From positions 62,001-126,000 of the forward strand of contig JAAYJQ010000019.1 of assembly GCA_012522855.1 (NCBI GenBank): 64,000 bases of DNA, written 5' to 3'. Made by a program: the position numbers and the translations under genes. Below are positions 46,686-56,236 of this stretch, piece by piece. Numbering within the stretch: position 1 is the stretch's first letter; each line of letters opens with the position of its first letter. Source of the DNA: Bacteroidales bacterium (GTDB taxonomy: Bacteria > Bacteroidota > Bacteroidia > Bacteroidales > UBA932). Under the pieces are notes generated by a model. The model saw only the letters and a list, made by a program, of their open reading frames with translations. It was not told where the DNA came from and did no database searches.

Positions 46686-48668
46686 ATGGCGAAAAAACCA
46701 CTGATTTCGATTTGCTGCGCGATTCTGATACCTGTTTGGTTTATTTTCTCTTTTTTGTGTCCGGAAGCAGGTGCGGAAGTTGTCATCGTTCCGACTGATA
46801 CGGTCCGGGCGCGTATCAGCCGGATTGATCGGGATGCGATAAAACTCCGGCAGGCGCTGGCGGCCTACCGCGCCAACGGAGACAGCGTCGCCTCGGGGAT
46901 GACGCTGGCGGCGATCGGGAAATACTACAACCTTCGCAATGAATACGTGACCGCGATCCATTGGTATCAGCAGTCCGCTGCGATACTGAAGCATGCCGGG
47001 AATAATCGGGAATACGTCAACACGCTTGTCAGCCTGGCGACCAACTGCCGGCGGATCGGGGCCTATTCTTCAGCCTCCGACTACCTCTTTGAAGCCTTGG
47101 GCATTTCCGAACGGGATCCCGACAAAGACTCTCCGGAAGGTATGCGCCAGCGTTCCTACATTCTGAACGGGTTGGGAAACGTGTACAAGTACCTCAACGA
47201 CGGCGTGGAAGCGGAAAACTATTTCCGCCGTTCGCTGGCGTTGGACAAGATCATCGGGAACGAACTTGGACAGTCAATGAACTGGAACACGATCGGATCC
47301 ATCTACGAGTACCGCAACGAATTCGATTCCGCCTATGTGATGTACAACCGGGCCATGGAACATGATCTGAAATCGGGATCCCGGAACGGCGTGGGAATCA
47401 GTTACAACCGTCTGGGCCAGCTGTCGATGATCCAAGAAAAAGTGGACGAAGCCGAAGATTACTATCTGAAAGCGTACGATATCCTTTCGAAAGCCGGAGA
47501 CAACTGGAATCTAGCGAAGACAACCTGCAGCTTGGGGTGGGTGTACATCCAAAAAGGACAATACGACCTGGCAAAGAAATACCTCGACGAATCATCCGCT
47601 CTTGTGGAAGGAAACCGGTCTTACGGGCATCTGCAGGACATCCACAACAATCTCTTCGAGCTTTATAAATCGCAGGGCAACTACCGGAAAGCCCTGGAGG
47701 AATTGGAGCTTTGCCGCGCCTATCAAGATTCCTCCGCCGCCCAACGGAGCGGTCAGGAAGTCGCTCAGAGTCGGCTTCGTTATGAGCAGGAAAAGAACAG
47801 GGTGGCCATGGACGAGATCATCCGTGAAAAAGAACGGGAACAAAACAGCAAGCGGATCGTGCTTCTGATCTCCGTGCTCGTGGTGCTCTTCCTGATGGTC
47901 TTGGCCTTCTTTATGACGCGCTATGCCGTGCTGCAGCGGAAACGCAATCAAGAACTGGCCGAGATCGATGCGATCAAGAACAAGTTCTTATCCATCATCA
48001 GCCACGACCTGAAAAATCCGGTTGCCTCGCAGAGCAAACTGCTGGATCTACTGGTGAACAATTTTGACTCCTTGCCGCAAGAGGAGATCTACAAACATTG
48101 CAAGGAACTGTCCAAATCATCCGCTTCCTTGAGGGATCTTTTGACGAGTCTGCTGAACTGGTCCCGACTGGGTGCCGGAAAGATCAAGAACGAACCGATG
48201 CCGATGCAATTGAGGGGTGTTGTCGAGGAGGCTTTATCCCCGTTGCAGGAACAGATGCGCCTGAAAAAGATTCAATTGGATAATTCGATCGATGCTTCCA
48301 TGACGGCCTTCGCCGACCGGAACATCGTGTCCACCGTGGTTCGGAATCTGGTTGTCAATGCCATCAAGTTTTCCTTTGAGGGTGGAAAAATCCAAGTGTC
48401 CGCCCGGAATGCCGGAGACGGAAAAATCGAGATTTCCGTGACCGACCACGGAATCGGCATCAGCCCTTCGCGGCTGACGGAGATCTTGACTGTCAACAGG
48501 CAGATTTCCACACGGGGAACTGCCGGCGAGACGGGAAGCGGCCTGGGTTTGGTTGTGAGCCGGGAAATGCTCGCGCTGGCCGGAAGCCGACTTTCCGCTA
48601 CCAGCAAGGAAGGCGTAGGCTCTACGTTCTCGTTCACTGTCAATCAAGCGGAAAGCAGAGATGACTGA
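46686..48668 (+). CDS. TPR-domain sensor histidine kinase
   Basis: 660 aa. Signal anchor (LISICCAILIPVWFIFSFLC), a periplasmic region of about 7 tetratricopeptide repeats at residues 70-350 (for example SYILNGLGNVYKYLNDGVEAENYFRRSLAL), a coiled segment, a membrane helix at about 395-415, then HisKA FLSIISHDLKNPVASQSKLLDLL (His about 440) and HATPase (VVRNLVVNAIKFSFEGG; DHGIGISPSRL; GSGLGLVVSREML). Classic Bacteroidota design sensing through the periplasmic TPR. Its last 8 nt overlap the response-regulator gene. Confidence 0.93.
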   Translation: MAKKPLISICCAILIPVWFIFSFLCPEAGAEVVIVPTDTVRARISRIDRDAIKLRQALAAYRANGDSVASGMTLAAIGKYYNLRNEYVTAIHWYQQSAAILKHAGNNREYVNTLVSLATNCRRIGAYSSASDYLFEALGISERDPDKDSPEGMRQRSYILNGLGNVYKYLNDGVEAENYFRRSLALDKIIGNELGQSMNWNTIGSIYEYRNEFDSAYVMYNRAMEHDLKSGSRNGVGISYNRLGQLSMIQEKVDEAEDYYLKAYDILSKAGDNWNLAKTTCSLGWVYIQKGQYDLAKKYLDESSALVEGNRSYGHLQDIHNNLFELYKSQGNYRKALEELELCRAYQDSSAAQRSGQEVAQSRLRYEQEKNRVAMDEIIREKEREQNSKRIVLLISVLVVLFLMVLAFFMTRYAVLQRKRNQELAEIDAIKNKFLSIISHDLKNPVASQSKLLDLLVNNFDSLPQEEIYKHCKELSKSSASLRDLLTSLLNWSRLGAGKIKNEPMPMQLRGVVEEALSPLQEQMRLKKIQLDNSIDASMTAFADRNIVSTVVRNLVVNAIKFSFEGGKIQVSARNAGDGKIEISVTDHGIGISPSRLTEILTVNRQISTRGTAGETGSGLGLVVSREMLALAGSRLSATSKEGVGSTFSFTVNQAESRDD

Positions 48669-49302
48669 TCCGATCCATGTTTTCATCGTAGAAGACCATC
48701 CTTTGGTCAGGATCGGTCTCCAGACCGCTCTCTCTCGGTCACAAGGGAAATTTGTTTTGGCGGGGGTCGCGGATTGCGTCGAGACCTTCTGGGATCAGTT
48801 CCCGAAAACGAACCCCGACCTCATTCTCTTGGACATCATGCTCCCGGACGGTTCGGGCATCGACATTGCCAAAAGGCTGCGGGAAGAAGGCAATCCTGTC
48901 CGGATCCTGGTCCTGTCCGCCGAAACGGACGAAGACACCGTCACACGCCTTCTCCAGATCGGGATCGACGGCTTTGTCAGCAAGATGGTTCCCACCCAGG
49001 AACTCTTCACCGCCATCGAATATGTTTATCACGGGGCCGAATTTTACGGGAAAGACATTTCCAAGATCATTCGGGACGTACGGTTTGCCAAGCGGGATGT
49101 CCCCGCCGAATTTACGGAACGGGAGAACGACATCATCGAACTCTGCATCCAAGGTCTCTCCGCCAAGGAGATCGCGAAAAAGTTGTCCATTTCGACAAGC
49201 ACGGTCAATACCCATAAGGACAACATCTTTAAGAAACTCGGCATCAATTCTTCTGTAGAATTGGTCCGCTGGGCCTTCAAGTACGGGATCATCCCGCTCT
49301 GA
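48661..49302 (+). CDS. LuxR-type response regulator
   Basis: 213 aa. Receiver: VFIVEDHPLVRIGLQTAL, phospho-acceptor Asp in PDLILLDIMLPDGSG (about residue 60), LSAETDEDT. HTH: FTERENDIIELCIQGLSAKEIAKKLSISTSTVNTHKDNIFKKLGINSSVELVRWAF. Cognate partner of the kinase with which it overlaps. Targets unknown. Confidence 0.95.
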   Translation: MTDPIHVFIVEDHPLVRIGLQTALSRSQGKFVLAGVADCVETFWDQFPKTNPDLILLDIMLPDGSGIDIAKRLREEGNPVRILVLSAETDEDTVTRLLQIGIDGFVSKMVPTQELFTAIEYVYHGAEFYGKDISKIIRDVRFAKRDVPAEFTERENDIIELCIQGLSAKEIAKKLSISTSTVNTHKDNIFKKLGINSSVELVRWAFKYGIIPL

Positions 49303-49332
49303 TCCTTTTTTCCAGGCGCTTATTGAAACCAT

Positions 49333-50313
49333 ATGAAAATACTGATACGAATGAAACTTCCAAAACGATTGATTTACGGCATTGTGCTGGCTGTCGTGGC
49401 CGTGAGCTTGAACGGCTGTCTGGTTGGTCGGTACATGTGCAATTACGCCCTGCTGCCGGAAGAACACGGAAACGACCTTGACGGGGACCGGCAGAAAACC
49501 GATGAACGGTATCCGGGTATCATCGCCTGGTATGACGCCCTCCACGACGAAGGCATATTCAAAGACACCGTAATCACAGGAGAAGGCGGTTACAAGCTGC
49601 ATGCGGTCTACGCCCCTGCATCCAGACCGTCTGAAGCGCTAGGTTCTGCCATCGTCATCCATGGCTACACCGACAATCACATCTGCTTCCTGAATTTGGT
49701 ACGGATGTACCGGGACGATCTGAACTACAACGTACTGGCGCCCGATTTGCACTACCACGGTCTTTCTGAAGGGCGGGCGGTCCAGATGGGCTGGCTCGAC
49801 CGCCTCGATATCATTCGCTGGATCGATGTCGCGCACAATGTTTGGGATGACGACTTCATGGTCATTCACGGCGTTTCGATGGGCGGCGCCACGACCATGA
49901 TGGTCAGCGGGGAACCGCTTCCTGCTTATGTCCGCGCCTTCGTCGAGGATTGCGGATATTCCTCGGTCTGGGACCAGTTTGCCCACAACCTGAAGGATAT
50001 GTTCCGCCTGCCCCCTTTCCCGGTGCTGAACAGCGCCAGCACGGTGTGCAGGCACCGCTACGGCTGGGGCTTCAAAGAGGCTTCCTCCATGGCCCAGTTG
50101 GCCAAGGGCGACCGTCCGATGCTTTTCATCCACGGCGAGAACGACGATTTCGTACCGACTGCTCATGTATACAAGAACTACGAAGCCAAGACCGAGGGCT
50201 ATAAAGAACTCTGGATCGCGCCCGGTTCCGCCCATGCCACGGCCTACAAAGACCATCCCGCCGAATATACCGAACGTGTCCGCGCCTTTCTTGAGAAAGC
50301 CCGGCAGCTCTAA
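49333..50313 (+). CDS. Lipoprotein alpha/beta hydrolase
   Basis: 326 aa. A signal with a Cys near residue 29 (VVAVSLNGC). Alpha/beta-hydrolase triad visible: nucleophile GVSMGG, acid Asp in HGENDDFVP and His in PGSAHATAY. HGYTDNHICFLNL is the oxyanion-hole HG motif. An exported esterase or peptidase; substrate unknown. Precedes an outer-membrane barrel by 9 nt, so the two may cooperate at the envelope. Confidence 0.88.
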   Translation: MKILIRMKLPKRLIYGIVLAVVAVSLNGCLVGRYMCNYALLPEEHGNDLDGDRQKTDERYPGIIAWYDALHDEGIFKDTVITGEGGYKLHAVYAPASRPSEALGSAIVIHGYTDNHICFLNLVRMYRDDLNYNVLAPDLHYHGLSEGRAVQMGWLDRLDIIRWIDVAHNVWDDDFMVIHGVSMGGATTMMVSGEPLPAYVRAFVEDCGYSSVWDQFAHNLKDMFRLPPFPVLNSASTVCRHRYGWGFKEASSMAQLAKGDRPMLFIHGENDDFVPTAHVYKNYEAKTEGYKELWIAPGSAHATAYKDHPAEYTERVRAFLEKARQL

Positions 50314-50322
50314 TCCAGGAAT

Positions 50323-51627
50323 ATGAACAAACCCATTCTCGTCGCTCTGCTGGCCATCGTCTTGCCTTTTTCCGCGCTTGCGCAAGAGGAGTCTGAAAAG
50401 AAAATCAAGAAAGGATGGACCCTGAGCCTTCTGCCCTGTGCCACCTATTCGACCGATCTGGGTTTCCAATATGGAGCCTTTGGAGACGTGTACTATTTCG
50501 GAGACGGGAACACCTATCCGGATCCCCTGCACAAATTCAGCTGGGAAGTTTCGCATTTCACCAAAGGGCGGACTCGCTTCTATCTGGCCTATGACTCAAA
50601 GTACTTGATCCCGAAGATGCGGGTCACCGCCTCGGCCTTCTACATGGACGATCCGTTCTACAGCTTTTATGGTTTCAACGGCCTCGCGACGGACTATGAT
50701 CCCGCGCTGATGTCCAACAAGGAGACCATGACCGCTTGGTATTCGATGAAGCGGAACATCCTCAAACTGGTGGCCGGTCTGCAAGGCCAGATCGTGCCCG
50801 GGCTGAAATGGGCCGGCGGCCTGAGTTTCTGGACATACGACGAAGGAACCTTCGGAGACCGCTACGGCTACGACCCGGAGAACACGCTGTACAATCATTA
50901 CCGCTCTAACGGCGTCATCAAGGCGGACGAGGCCGCGGGCGGCAAACGGCTGGAGGTGAAGGCCGGTCTGGTGTATGACACCCGTGACATCGAAGCGGCT
51001 CCGAACAAGGGTTTCTGGTCCGAAATCTACCTGAACGGCTCTCCGGATGTGTTCAAGAACGGTTATCAGTACCTGAAACTTTGCGCGCACTGGCGGCACT
51101 ACATCCGGATTCCCGTCGGTTTCATCAAAGCTGGAGACCCGGTCTTCGCCTACCACCTTGCCTACCAAGGTACGATCGCCGGAGAAGCGCCGTTCTTCGT
51201 GCAGCAGAGCATCACAGCCCTGGACATCAAGGACATGCTCCCGGAAGGGCTGGGAAGCGGCAACACCATCCGGGGCACCTACAACAACCGCATCGTGGCG
51301 GACGGCTATCTCTGGAGCAATTTCGAACTCCGCGTCAAGCTTTTTCATTTCAAACTTCTCCGTCAGTTCTTCTACGTAGCTACCAATCCGTTCTTCGATT
51401 GCGGCTTTGTCACGAAGACCTATCGGGAAGCCGAAATGTCGAAACTCGCTGAAATGGCGGGCGTGGACATCAAAGCTAAAGCCTCCACCCTGGTCAAGAC
51501 GGCCGGCATCGGCCTCAAACTGGCCTGGAACGAGAACTTCATCATCTCGACCGAGTTCGCCCACAACTTCAACAAGGGACTGGGCGACCCCCTCTGGATT
51601 TCCATCGGCGCCAGCTACGCTTTCTAG
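50323..51627 (+). CDS. Outer-membrane beta-barrel protein (Omp85/surface-antigen-like)
   Basis: 434 aa with signal peptide MNKPILVALLAIVLPFSALA. Only a barrel: alternating aromatic/polar strands, ending ISIGASYAF with terminal Phe (an OMP insertion signal). Motifs RLEVKAGLVYDTRDIEAAPNKGFWSEIYLNGSP and GSGNTIRGTYNNRIVADGYLWSNFELRV match the D15/Omp85 barrel. No POTRA domains are visible. Function unclear, probably transport of protein or lipid. Confidence 0.85.
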   Translation: MNKPILVALLAIVLPFSALAQEESEKKIKKGWTLSLLPCATYSTDLGFQYGAFGDVYYFGDGNTYPDPLHKFSWEVSHFTKGRTRFYLAYDSKYLIPKMRVTASAFYMDDPFYSFYGFNGLATDYDPALMSNKETMTAWYSMKRNILKLVAGLQGQIVPGLKWAGGLSFWTYDEGTFGDRYGYDPENTLYNHYRSNGVIKADEAAGGKRLEVKAGLVYDTRDIEAAPNKGFWSEIYLNGSPDVFKNGYQYLKLCAHWRHYIRIPVGFIKAGDPVFAYHLAYQGTIAGEAPFFVQQSITALDIKDMLPEGLGSGNTIRGTYNNRIVADGYLWSNFELRVKLFHFKLLRQFFYVATNPFFDCGFVTKTYREAEMSKLAEMAGVDIKAKASTLVKTAGIGLKLAWNENFIISTEFAHNFNKGLGDPLWISIGASYAF

Positions 51628-51681
51628 GCGGTGATGGAAAGCTTGTTGCGGCTTGGAAATTTCAGCCGGTCTGGTTGTTGG

Positions 51682-51730
51682 AGCCCCTGCGTCTCCTGGC
51701 AAGGGAATATTTTTCGAACCACGGGCACGG
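51682..51730 (+). repeat. Direct-repeat core, left copy (49 bp)
   Basis: Identical over 49 bases to 52343-52391. Starts AGCCCCTGCGTC and ends CACGGGCACGG; spans the left end of the R element. Confidence 0.9.
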
Positions 51731-51860
51731 CGATCCGTCTTGTAGAGGGCTGCAAGGTGGATTCCGGTGGCAAATACCCCTTTTAAAAGGGGGAGTTTCC
51801 ACGAAGATATGCCCTCAAAGGCCTTGTGGTGCATTCTCCTGTGGCCGTGATTTGTAAAAG
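51704..51860 (+). repeat. R repeat, copy 2
   Basis: Left end CGAACCACGGG, right end GGCCGTGATTTGTAAAA, inverted relative to each other with a few mismatches. Contains the perfect palindrome CCCCTTTTAAAAGGGG at 51777-51792. Parallels copy 1. Confidence 0.65.
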
Positions 51861-52168
51861 ATACCCGGGAGGGACAGTTGCATATTATATTGTGTCCGAT
51901 TTCCAGCCGATTTTCAACCCATTGATCCTCCCATATCGAATATTGTTTTGTTTCCTATCTGTCCTGCAACCTCACATTCCCCGTGCCAAAAAAGATAAGT
52001 AATTATCAATGAATATGTTGTCTTGTTCCGAGACGCCCAGTTTCGCTCGCCTCTCACTGCCTCCTTCGCCGCGGCATCCACGGATCTTTGTAAGTTAATG
52101 TCTGTAAGATAGTTACAAATGTTACCATGGATGCCTATGCGTAAAAATAGCGAAGCATCCTTGCTGAC

Positions 52169-52278
52169 CGTGGAGGGCAATCGGCTGATTATCCGTCCAT
52201 TGAATCGTATTCATCCCCGGCCGGCGGCGGAGATGAAATACCCTTTACGCATTGTGCCACAAGATCTTAGGCTCCACC
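52169..52278 (+). repeat. E element, copy B (110 nt)
   Basis: Begins CGTGGAGGGCAA, ends TTAGGCTCCACC. The homologue at 56576-56685 (minus) has the same length without indels and about 75-80% identity. Hairpins TTCATC/GATGAA and TTGT/ACAA are kept in both although the loops differ. Of the differing codons in the shared frame, most are non-synonymous, so a coding reading is unlikely. Confidence 0.6.
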
Positions 52279-52342
52279 AGCTTTCCGTCAATCTGGCCTC
52301 GGACACCGCCTCAGGCACGTTCCCCCGGGATTTTGTGGTTGA

Positions 52343-52391
52343 AGCCCCTGCGTCTCCTGGCAAGGGAATATTTTTCGAACCACGGGCACGG
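52343..52391 (+). repeat. Direct-repeat core, right copy (49 bp)
   Basis: Same 49 bases as 51682-51730, here ending a truncated R copy. GGGGATC (52390-52396) pairs with GATCCCC (52436-52442), possibly serving as a terminator past the stop codon of the gene at 52450. Confidence 0.85.
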
Positions 52392-52449
52392 GGATCTGTT
52401 TTGTAGTGGGCTAGCCAGAGGACGCTGGCAAAGGCGATCCCCAGGGTAC

Positions 52450-54894
52450 CTATATGTCCCCTCCGAGATCCAGGATGCGGACGTTGCGGATTTTCAGTCC
52501 TTCGCCATGGCCGCAGAAAGAGATGTAGCCTTGTTTGTTGAACAAGCCGGGATGGTTCCGGCGGTCGACCGTGTAAGGGTTGACGTCGCTTCCGTCGGGA
52601 GCGACATTGTGTCCCTTGCAGGCTTTGCGGATGTTACCGTCTACGATCACTTCTCCGTTGACGGTGACCTTGATGTTGTCACCTTCTACGCGGATCTCTT
52701 GCGTTCCCCATTCTCCAAGCGGTTTGTGGACGATCCGTTTAGCCGGAATGATACCGTAGACGGAACCATGGACTTGATAATCACGCAGATTGGCATACAT
52801 CGGCGCATCATGATCGAGGATCTGCACTTCGCACATGCCGTCGTAAGCGGCATCCACGCCCATCGGGGTTCTTACGCCGACTCCGTTGTTGATTCCCTCG
52901 CGGAGGAAACAGAATTCAAAACGAAAGACGAAGTTGCGGTACTCCTTTTTCGTGTAGAGATTGCCGCTGGCCCCGTAGTCCGCGGACACGTAGATCGCAC
53001 CGTTGACAGGAGTATAGCCTTCCTTGTCTCCTTGCCACTTGTCCAGATCCGTCCCGTCGAAGAGCATCTCGAATCCTTGTTTCTCTTCTTCGGGTGTCAG
53101 TCGGGAAATCGGGGACGGCTGTGCCTCAGTCAGCATTTTATCAATTTCATCGGCCGAATACCCGTCATCCGCATCTCCGGTCGCCCTGAGTACGGATCGA
53201 GCCTTATCCAAAATGGACTTGAAGTCGGAATAATTGATTTCCTCTTGCGTCTTGGAAGCGATGTTCTTGACCGCGTTGGCGGCGGCACGAGCAGTACCTT
53301 CGTTGTCAAGGTACTTGCCCGCAAGCAAGAAGGCCTTCATCGTGGGAATTCTGCCCAAAACTGTCAGGAGATAGTTCTTGACTGCGACGCTCTGCGGCAA
53401 GTCAAGCGCCTGGGATAAGAGGAAACGCGCTTTTGCAGGATCGGCTTCGAACTTATCCACGAGATCGGCATAGCGGGGAAGAATCCGATCGACCTGCTCC
53501 TTTCCGGAAAGCTTTGCGATATCGAGCAAGGCCGCAGCCGCCGAGTAATTGTCGGCCTGCATCAGTCCGTCAAAGGCGGCATCCCGGAGATTTTCATCGG
53601 CAAACGCCTTGGAAAGGTCTTCCACGGCTTTGTCGGTGCCTGTTCTCCCGAGCGAAGGGAAGAAATATTCCTTGTGCTTGGCCGTGGAGATGATTTCGCT
53701 GATGACCTCGTACCGTTTATCGGGAGAAAGCGTGCGCTGTGCAGCATCAAAGGCATTGACAAGCGGTTTGATGTCCTGGCTTCCGTCAAGTTTGAGGCCG
53801 TCGATCAGACCGGCCAGTTTCTGGATGTCACCGGGATCGACCAAGCCCGTCAGGTGCTTCGCAATCTCCGTTTCTCCGGAAGAGAGTCGCTCGAATGCGA
53901 TCGGGGCGGCTTCGGTAAGCCGCCTTTCGGAAGCCAAAGCGAAGAGCGGAACCGCATTTACCTGCTCCGAGCCGGAAAGCGCTTGGAGGATCTCGTCCCG
54001 GATATTTCCGTTAAAAGACTTCAGCGCTGTCATGGCTGCTGCGGAATTGGCCGCGTCATTGCCGCCCAACTGGCTAACCAGCGCTTTTGCGACTCCTGCT
54101 CCGCCGATCTTTCCGGCTGCCGCAATCGCTGCCTTGGAAAGGTCTCCGCCGGTGCCGAAAGCTCCGAGGACCAGATCGGTCGCGGTATGTATCTTGTTGT
54201 TTCCAAACCAATTGAGCACATCTAGTTTGGCACCGTCGGACAGTTTCGGGAAGCGCTTCATCAGCAGGGGCACGAGACTTCCGGCGCCCAGAAGGTCCGT
54301 CGCGTCGCTGAGTACGGCGTTTCGGTATTGGCCGTCAGTGCTTTTGAGCGCGGAAGAGACGAATTTCAGCGCTTTGGCGGGATTGTTCTTCATGAGCGCC
54401 TCGGCTGCCGCGCATCTATCGCCGGAAACCGGGCTCTTGAGCAGGGCTTTCGCCTCCTTCACGGACAGGGTTTTCGCCTCCGGAAGTTTAGCCGCCGGGA
54501 GCAGCATTCGCTCAAGAGAGGTCAGAAAAGCTTTGTTCGTCGGGTCTGCGCAGGCAGAAACGGCGCGACGGATTCCTTCCAGAACAGCGTCTGCCCGGTC
54601 TTTGGAGGACGGATCGCTGACGAAGTTCACCACTCCGCTGAGCGCGTATTCGTACAAGTTGTTCCGCACTCCTTCCGCAGCGGGTTTCAGCAGGGCTGCG
54701 ATTTGGACGATCGACTCCGGCGCGGCTGCCGCAAGATCCGTCATCTGGGTACGGAAGTCCGCGCTGTTCTGCGCGGGCATGGCGGCAAGAACATCCGCCA
54801 CAACGGTTTCAACGGTTCGCTGACGCGCATCTTGGGCATGAAGCCCCAAAGTAACGGAAAGGAAGAGGAATATGAGAGCGAGTGTCTTTTTCAT
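52450..54894 (-). CDS. HEAT-repeat protein with C-terminal DUF1080 (3-keto-disaccharide hydrolase) domain
   Basis: 814 aa. Signal peptide MKKTLALIFLFLSVTLGLHAQ. About residues 40-590 are HEAT-like alpha repeats (for example AVLSDATDLLGAGSLVPLLMKRFPKLSDGAKLDVLNWFGN). About 600-814: DUF1080 jelly-roll (GFEMLFDGTDLDKWQGDKEGYTPVNGAIYV, NGVGVRTPMGVDAAYDGMCEVQILDHDAP, LFNKQGYISFCGHGEGLKIRNVRI). DUF1080 proteins hydrolyse 3-keto-glycosides. The oxidoreductase directly upstream could make the keto sugar. Exported, probably periplasmic or surface. Confidence 0.9.
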   Translation of the reverse strand: MKKTLALIFLFLSVTLGLHAQDARQRTVETVVADVLAAMPAQNSADFRTQMTDLAAAAPESIVQIAALLKPAAEGVRNNLYEYALSGVVNFVSDPSSKDRADAVLEGIRRAVSACADPTNKAFLTSLERMLLPAAKLPEAKTLSVKEAKALLKSPVSGDRCAAAEALMKNNPAKALKFVSSALKSTDGQYRNAVLSDATDLLGAGSLVPLLMKRFPKLSDGAKLDVLNWFGNNKIHTATDLVLGAFGTGGDLSKAAIAAAGKIGGAGVAKALVSQLGGNDAANSAAAMTALKSFNGNIRDEILQALSGSEQVNAVPLFALASERRLTEAAPIAFERLSSGETEIAKHLTGLVDPGDIQKLAGLIDGLKLDGSQDIKPLVNAFDAAQRTLSPDKRYEVISEIISTAKHKEYFFPSLGRTGTDKAVEDLSKAFADENLRDAAFDGLMQADNYSAAAALLDIAKLSGKEQVDRILPRYADLVDKFEADPAKARFLLSQALDLPQSVAVKNYLLTVLGRIPTMKAFLLAGKYLDNEGTARAAANAVKNIASKTQEEINYSDFKSILDKARSVLRATGDADDGYSADEIDKMLTEAQPSPISRLTPEEEKQGFEMLFDGTDLDKWQGDKEGYTPVNGAIYVSADYGASGNLYTKKEYRNFVFRFEFCFLREGINNGVGVRTPMGVDAAYDGMCEVQILDHDAPMYANLRDYQVHGSVYGIIPAKRIVHKPLGEWGTQEIRVEGDNIKVTVNGEVIVDGNIRKACKGHNVAPDGSDVNPYTVDRRNHPGLFNKQGYISFCGHGEGLKIRNVRILDLGGDI

Positions 54895-54907
54895 GGTATT
54901 CAAACAT

Positions 54908-56215
54908 TTACAGAATCATGGAAGCCCAGGGGGTACGCATCGGCTGGTTGATCAACAGATTTGCGGCATCATCACCGACAAAGGTCTGTGTGGCAGGATC
55001 GAAATGGAGCGTTCTTCCGAGACGAAGCGCGCAGGAACCCAGATTCACGATCGTGCAACTGTGGTGGGCGATCGTTTCTTCCAGCGCGAATTTCTGGCGG
55101 GTTTTCACGCACTCCAGGAAGTCGGTGTTGCGCGGCTCCGGATCCGGAAGCGTGTTGATGACGTCCATGACGTTCGGAATGGTACACTCGAAGCCTTTGT
55201 AGACTTTCCCGTTCGGGCCTTCGATGTAGGGAACCTTGCCCTTGCTCTCGAATCCTTCCCCTTCGAGTATGATCTTGCAGCCGTCGGCATAGGTGTAAGT
55301 AATGCTGCGCCAGATTCCCACGGCATCCGGATGCTGCTGGGGGGCGTCCACCTCAATTTTTACCGGGAAGGTGTCATCCTTTCCAAGAATATACTGCACC
55401 GGGTCGATGTAGTGCTGTCCCATGTCGCCGAGTCCGCCTGACTCGTAGTCCCAGTAACCGCGGAAGGTCTGATGCACCCGGTGCTGGTTGTAGGGCTTGT
55501 ACGGGGCCGGCCCGAGCCATAGGTCGTAGTCAAGTTCCTGCGGAATCGGCATCGGCTCCAGATTCTCGCGTCCGGTCCAGAAGAACTTCCAGGCGAAGCC
55601 CGTCGCTCCGGAAATCCGGACGGTCAGCGGCCATCCCAGCAGACCGGCGGAAACCAACTTCTTTAATGGCTCCACGGTCGTGCCGAGGCCATAGAAGGTG
55701 TCCTTGAAGCGGAACCAGGTGTTCAATCTGAAGATCCGCCCGTATTGATTCACGGCCTCGACGACCTTCTGTCCCTCTCCGATGGTCCGGGTCATGGGTT
55801 TTTCGCAGAAAATGTCCTTTCCTGCCTTCGCGGCGGCTACCGCCATGATACCATGCCAATGGGAGGGGGTCGCGATGTGAACGATGTCCACGTTGGGGTC
55901 CGCCACCAAGTCTCGCCAATCATGATAGGACTGCAGATTTGTGTTGAATTTTTCCTTTCCGGCAGCCACCGCCTGATCAAGATGGCGTTGGTCGACATCG
56001 CATACGGCGACAAGTCGACAATGCTCGTCACTGACGAAATGCAGTCTACCCATGCCGATCCCGCCCGTTCCGATGATCCCGCGTGTCATTTGATCGCTCG
56101 GGGCGACACGGGACTTGTCGCCGCCCATCGCCCCGAACACTTTACGGGGCAGAATTGTGAACAATGCGATTCCCGCCGCCGATTTTTTCAGAAAACTTCT
56201 TCTGGATTCACCCAT
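54908..56215 (-). CDS. Gfo/Idh/MocA oxidoreductase with twin-arginine signal
   Basis: 435 aa. Start MGESRRSFLKKSAAGIALFTILPRKVFG: SRRSFLKK is a Tat motif. NAD-binding Rossmann GIIGTGGIGMGRLH, catalytic CEKPMTRTIGEGQKVVEA (EKP), then C-terminal substrate domain (PAPYKPYNQHRVHQTFRGYWDYESGGLGDMGQHYIDPVQYILG). Likely a periplasmic sugar 3-dehydrogenase working with the DUF1080 protein 13 nt downstream. A 12-bp inverted repeat lies 22 nt upstream of the start. Confidence 0.92.
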   Translation of the reverse strand: MGESRRSFLKKSAAGIALFTILPRKVFGAMGGDKSRVAPSDQMTRGIIGTGGIGMGRLHFVSDEHCRLVAVCDVDQRHLDQAVAAGKEKFNTNLQSYHDWRDLVADPNVDIVHIATPSHWHGIMAVAAAKAGKDIFCEKPMTRTIGEGQKVVEAVNQYGRIFRLNTWFRFKDTFYGLGTTVEPLKKLVSAGLLGWPLTVRISGATGFAWKFFWTGRENLEPMPIPQELDYDLWLGPAPYKPYNQHRVHQTFRGYWDYESGGLGDMGQHYIDPVQYILGKDDTFPVKIEVDAPQQHPDAVGIWRSITYTYADGCKIILEGEGFESKGKVPYIEGPNGKVYKGFECTIPNVMDVINTLPDPEPRNTDFLECVKTRQKFALEETIAHHSCTIVNLGSCALRLGRTLHFDPATQTFVGDDAANLLINQPMRTPWASMIL

Positions 56216-56236
56216 GATCGTTATAATTTAAGAAAA

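Larger units (their letters stand above)
51628..52449. other. Repeat-rich gene-free gap
   Basis: Contains R copy 2 (51704-51860), an A/T stretch with no evident gene, E element (52169-52278) and a partial R copy 3 (52343-52420). Identical 49-bp cores occur at 51682-51730 and 52343-52391 in direct orientation. A short inverted repeat TTTGTAA/TTACAAA flanks 52087-52119. No convincing gene. Confidence 0.7.

Noticed and set aside
51914..52180. 88-residue minus ORF in the repeat gap
   Set aside because: No motif, no promoter, overlaps an E element.
52119..52406. 95-residue ORF across E and R elements (VEGNRLII...)
   Set aside because: Shared frame with the copy at 56427-56684, but the differences are mainly non-synonymous and the ends differ; better explained by conserved structure.
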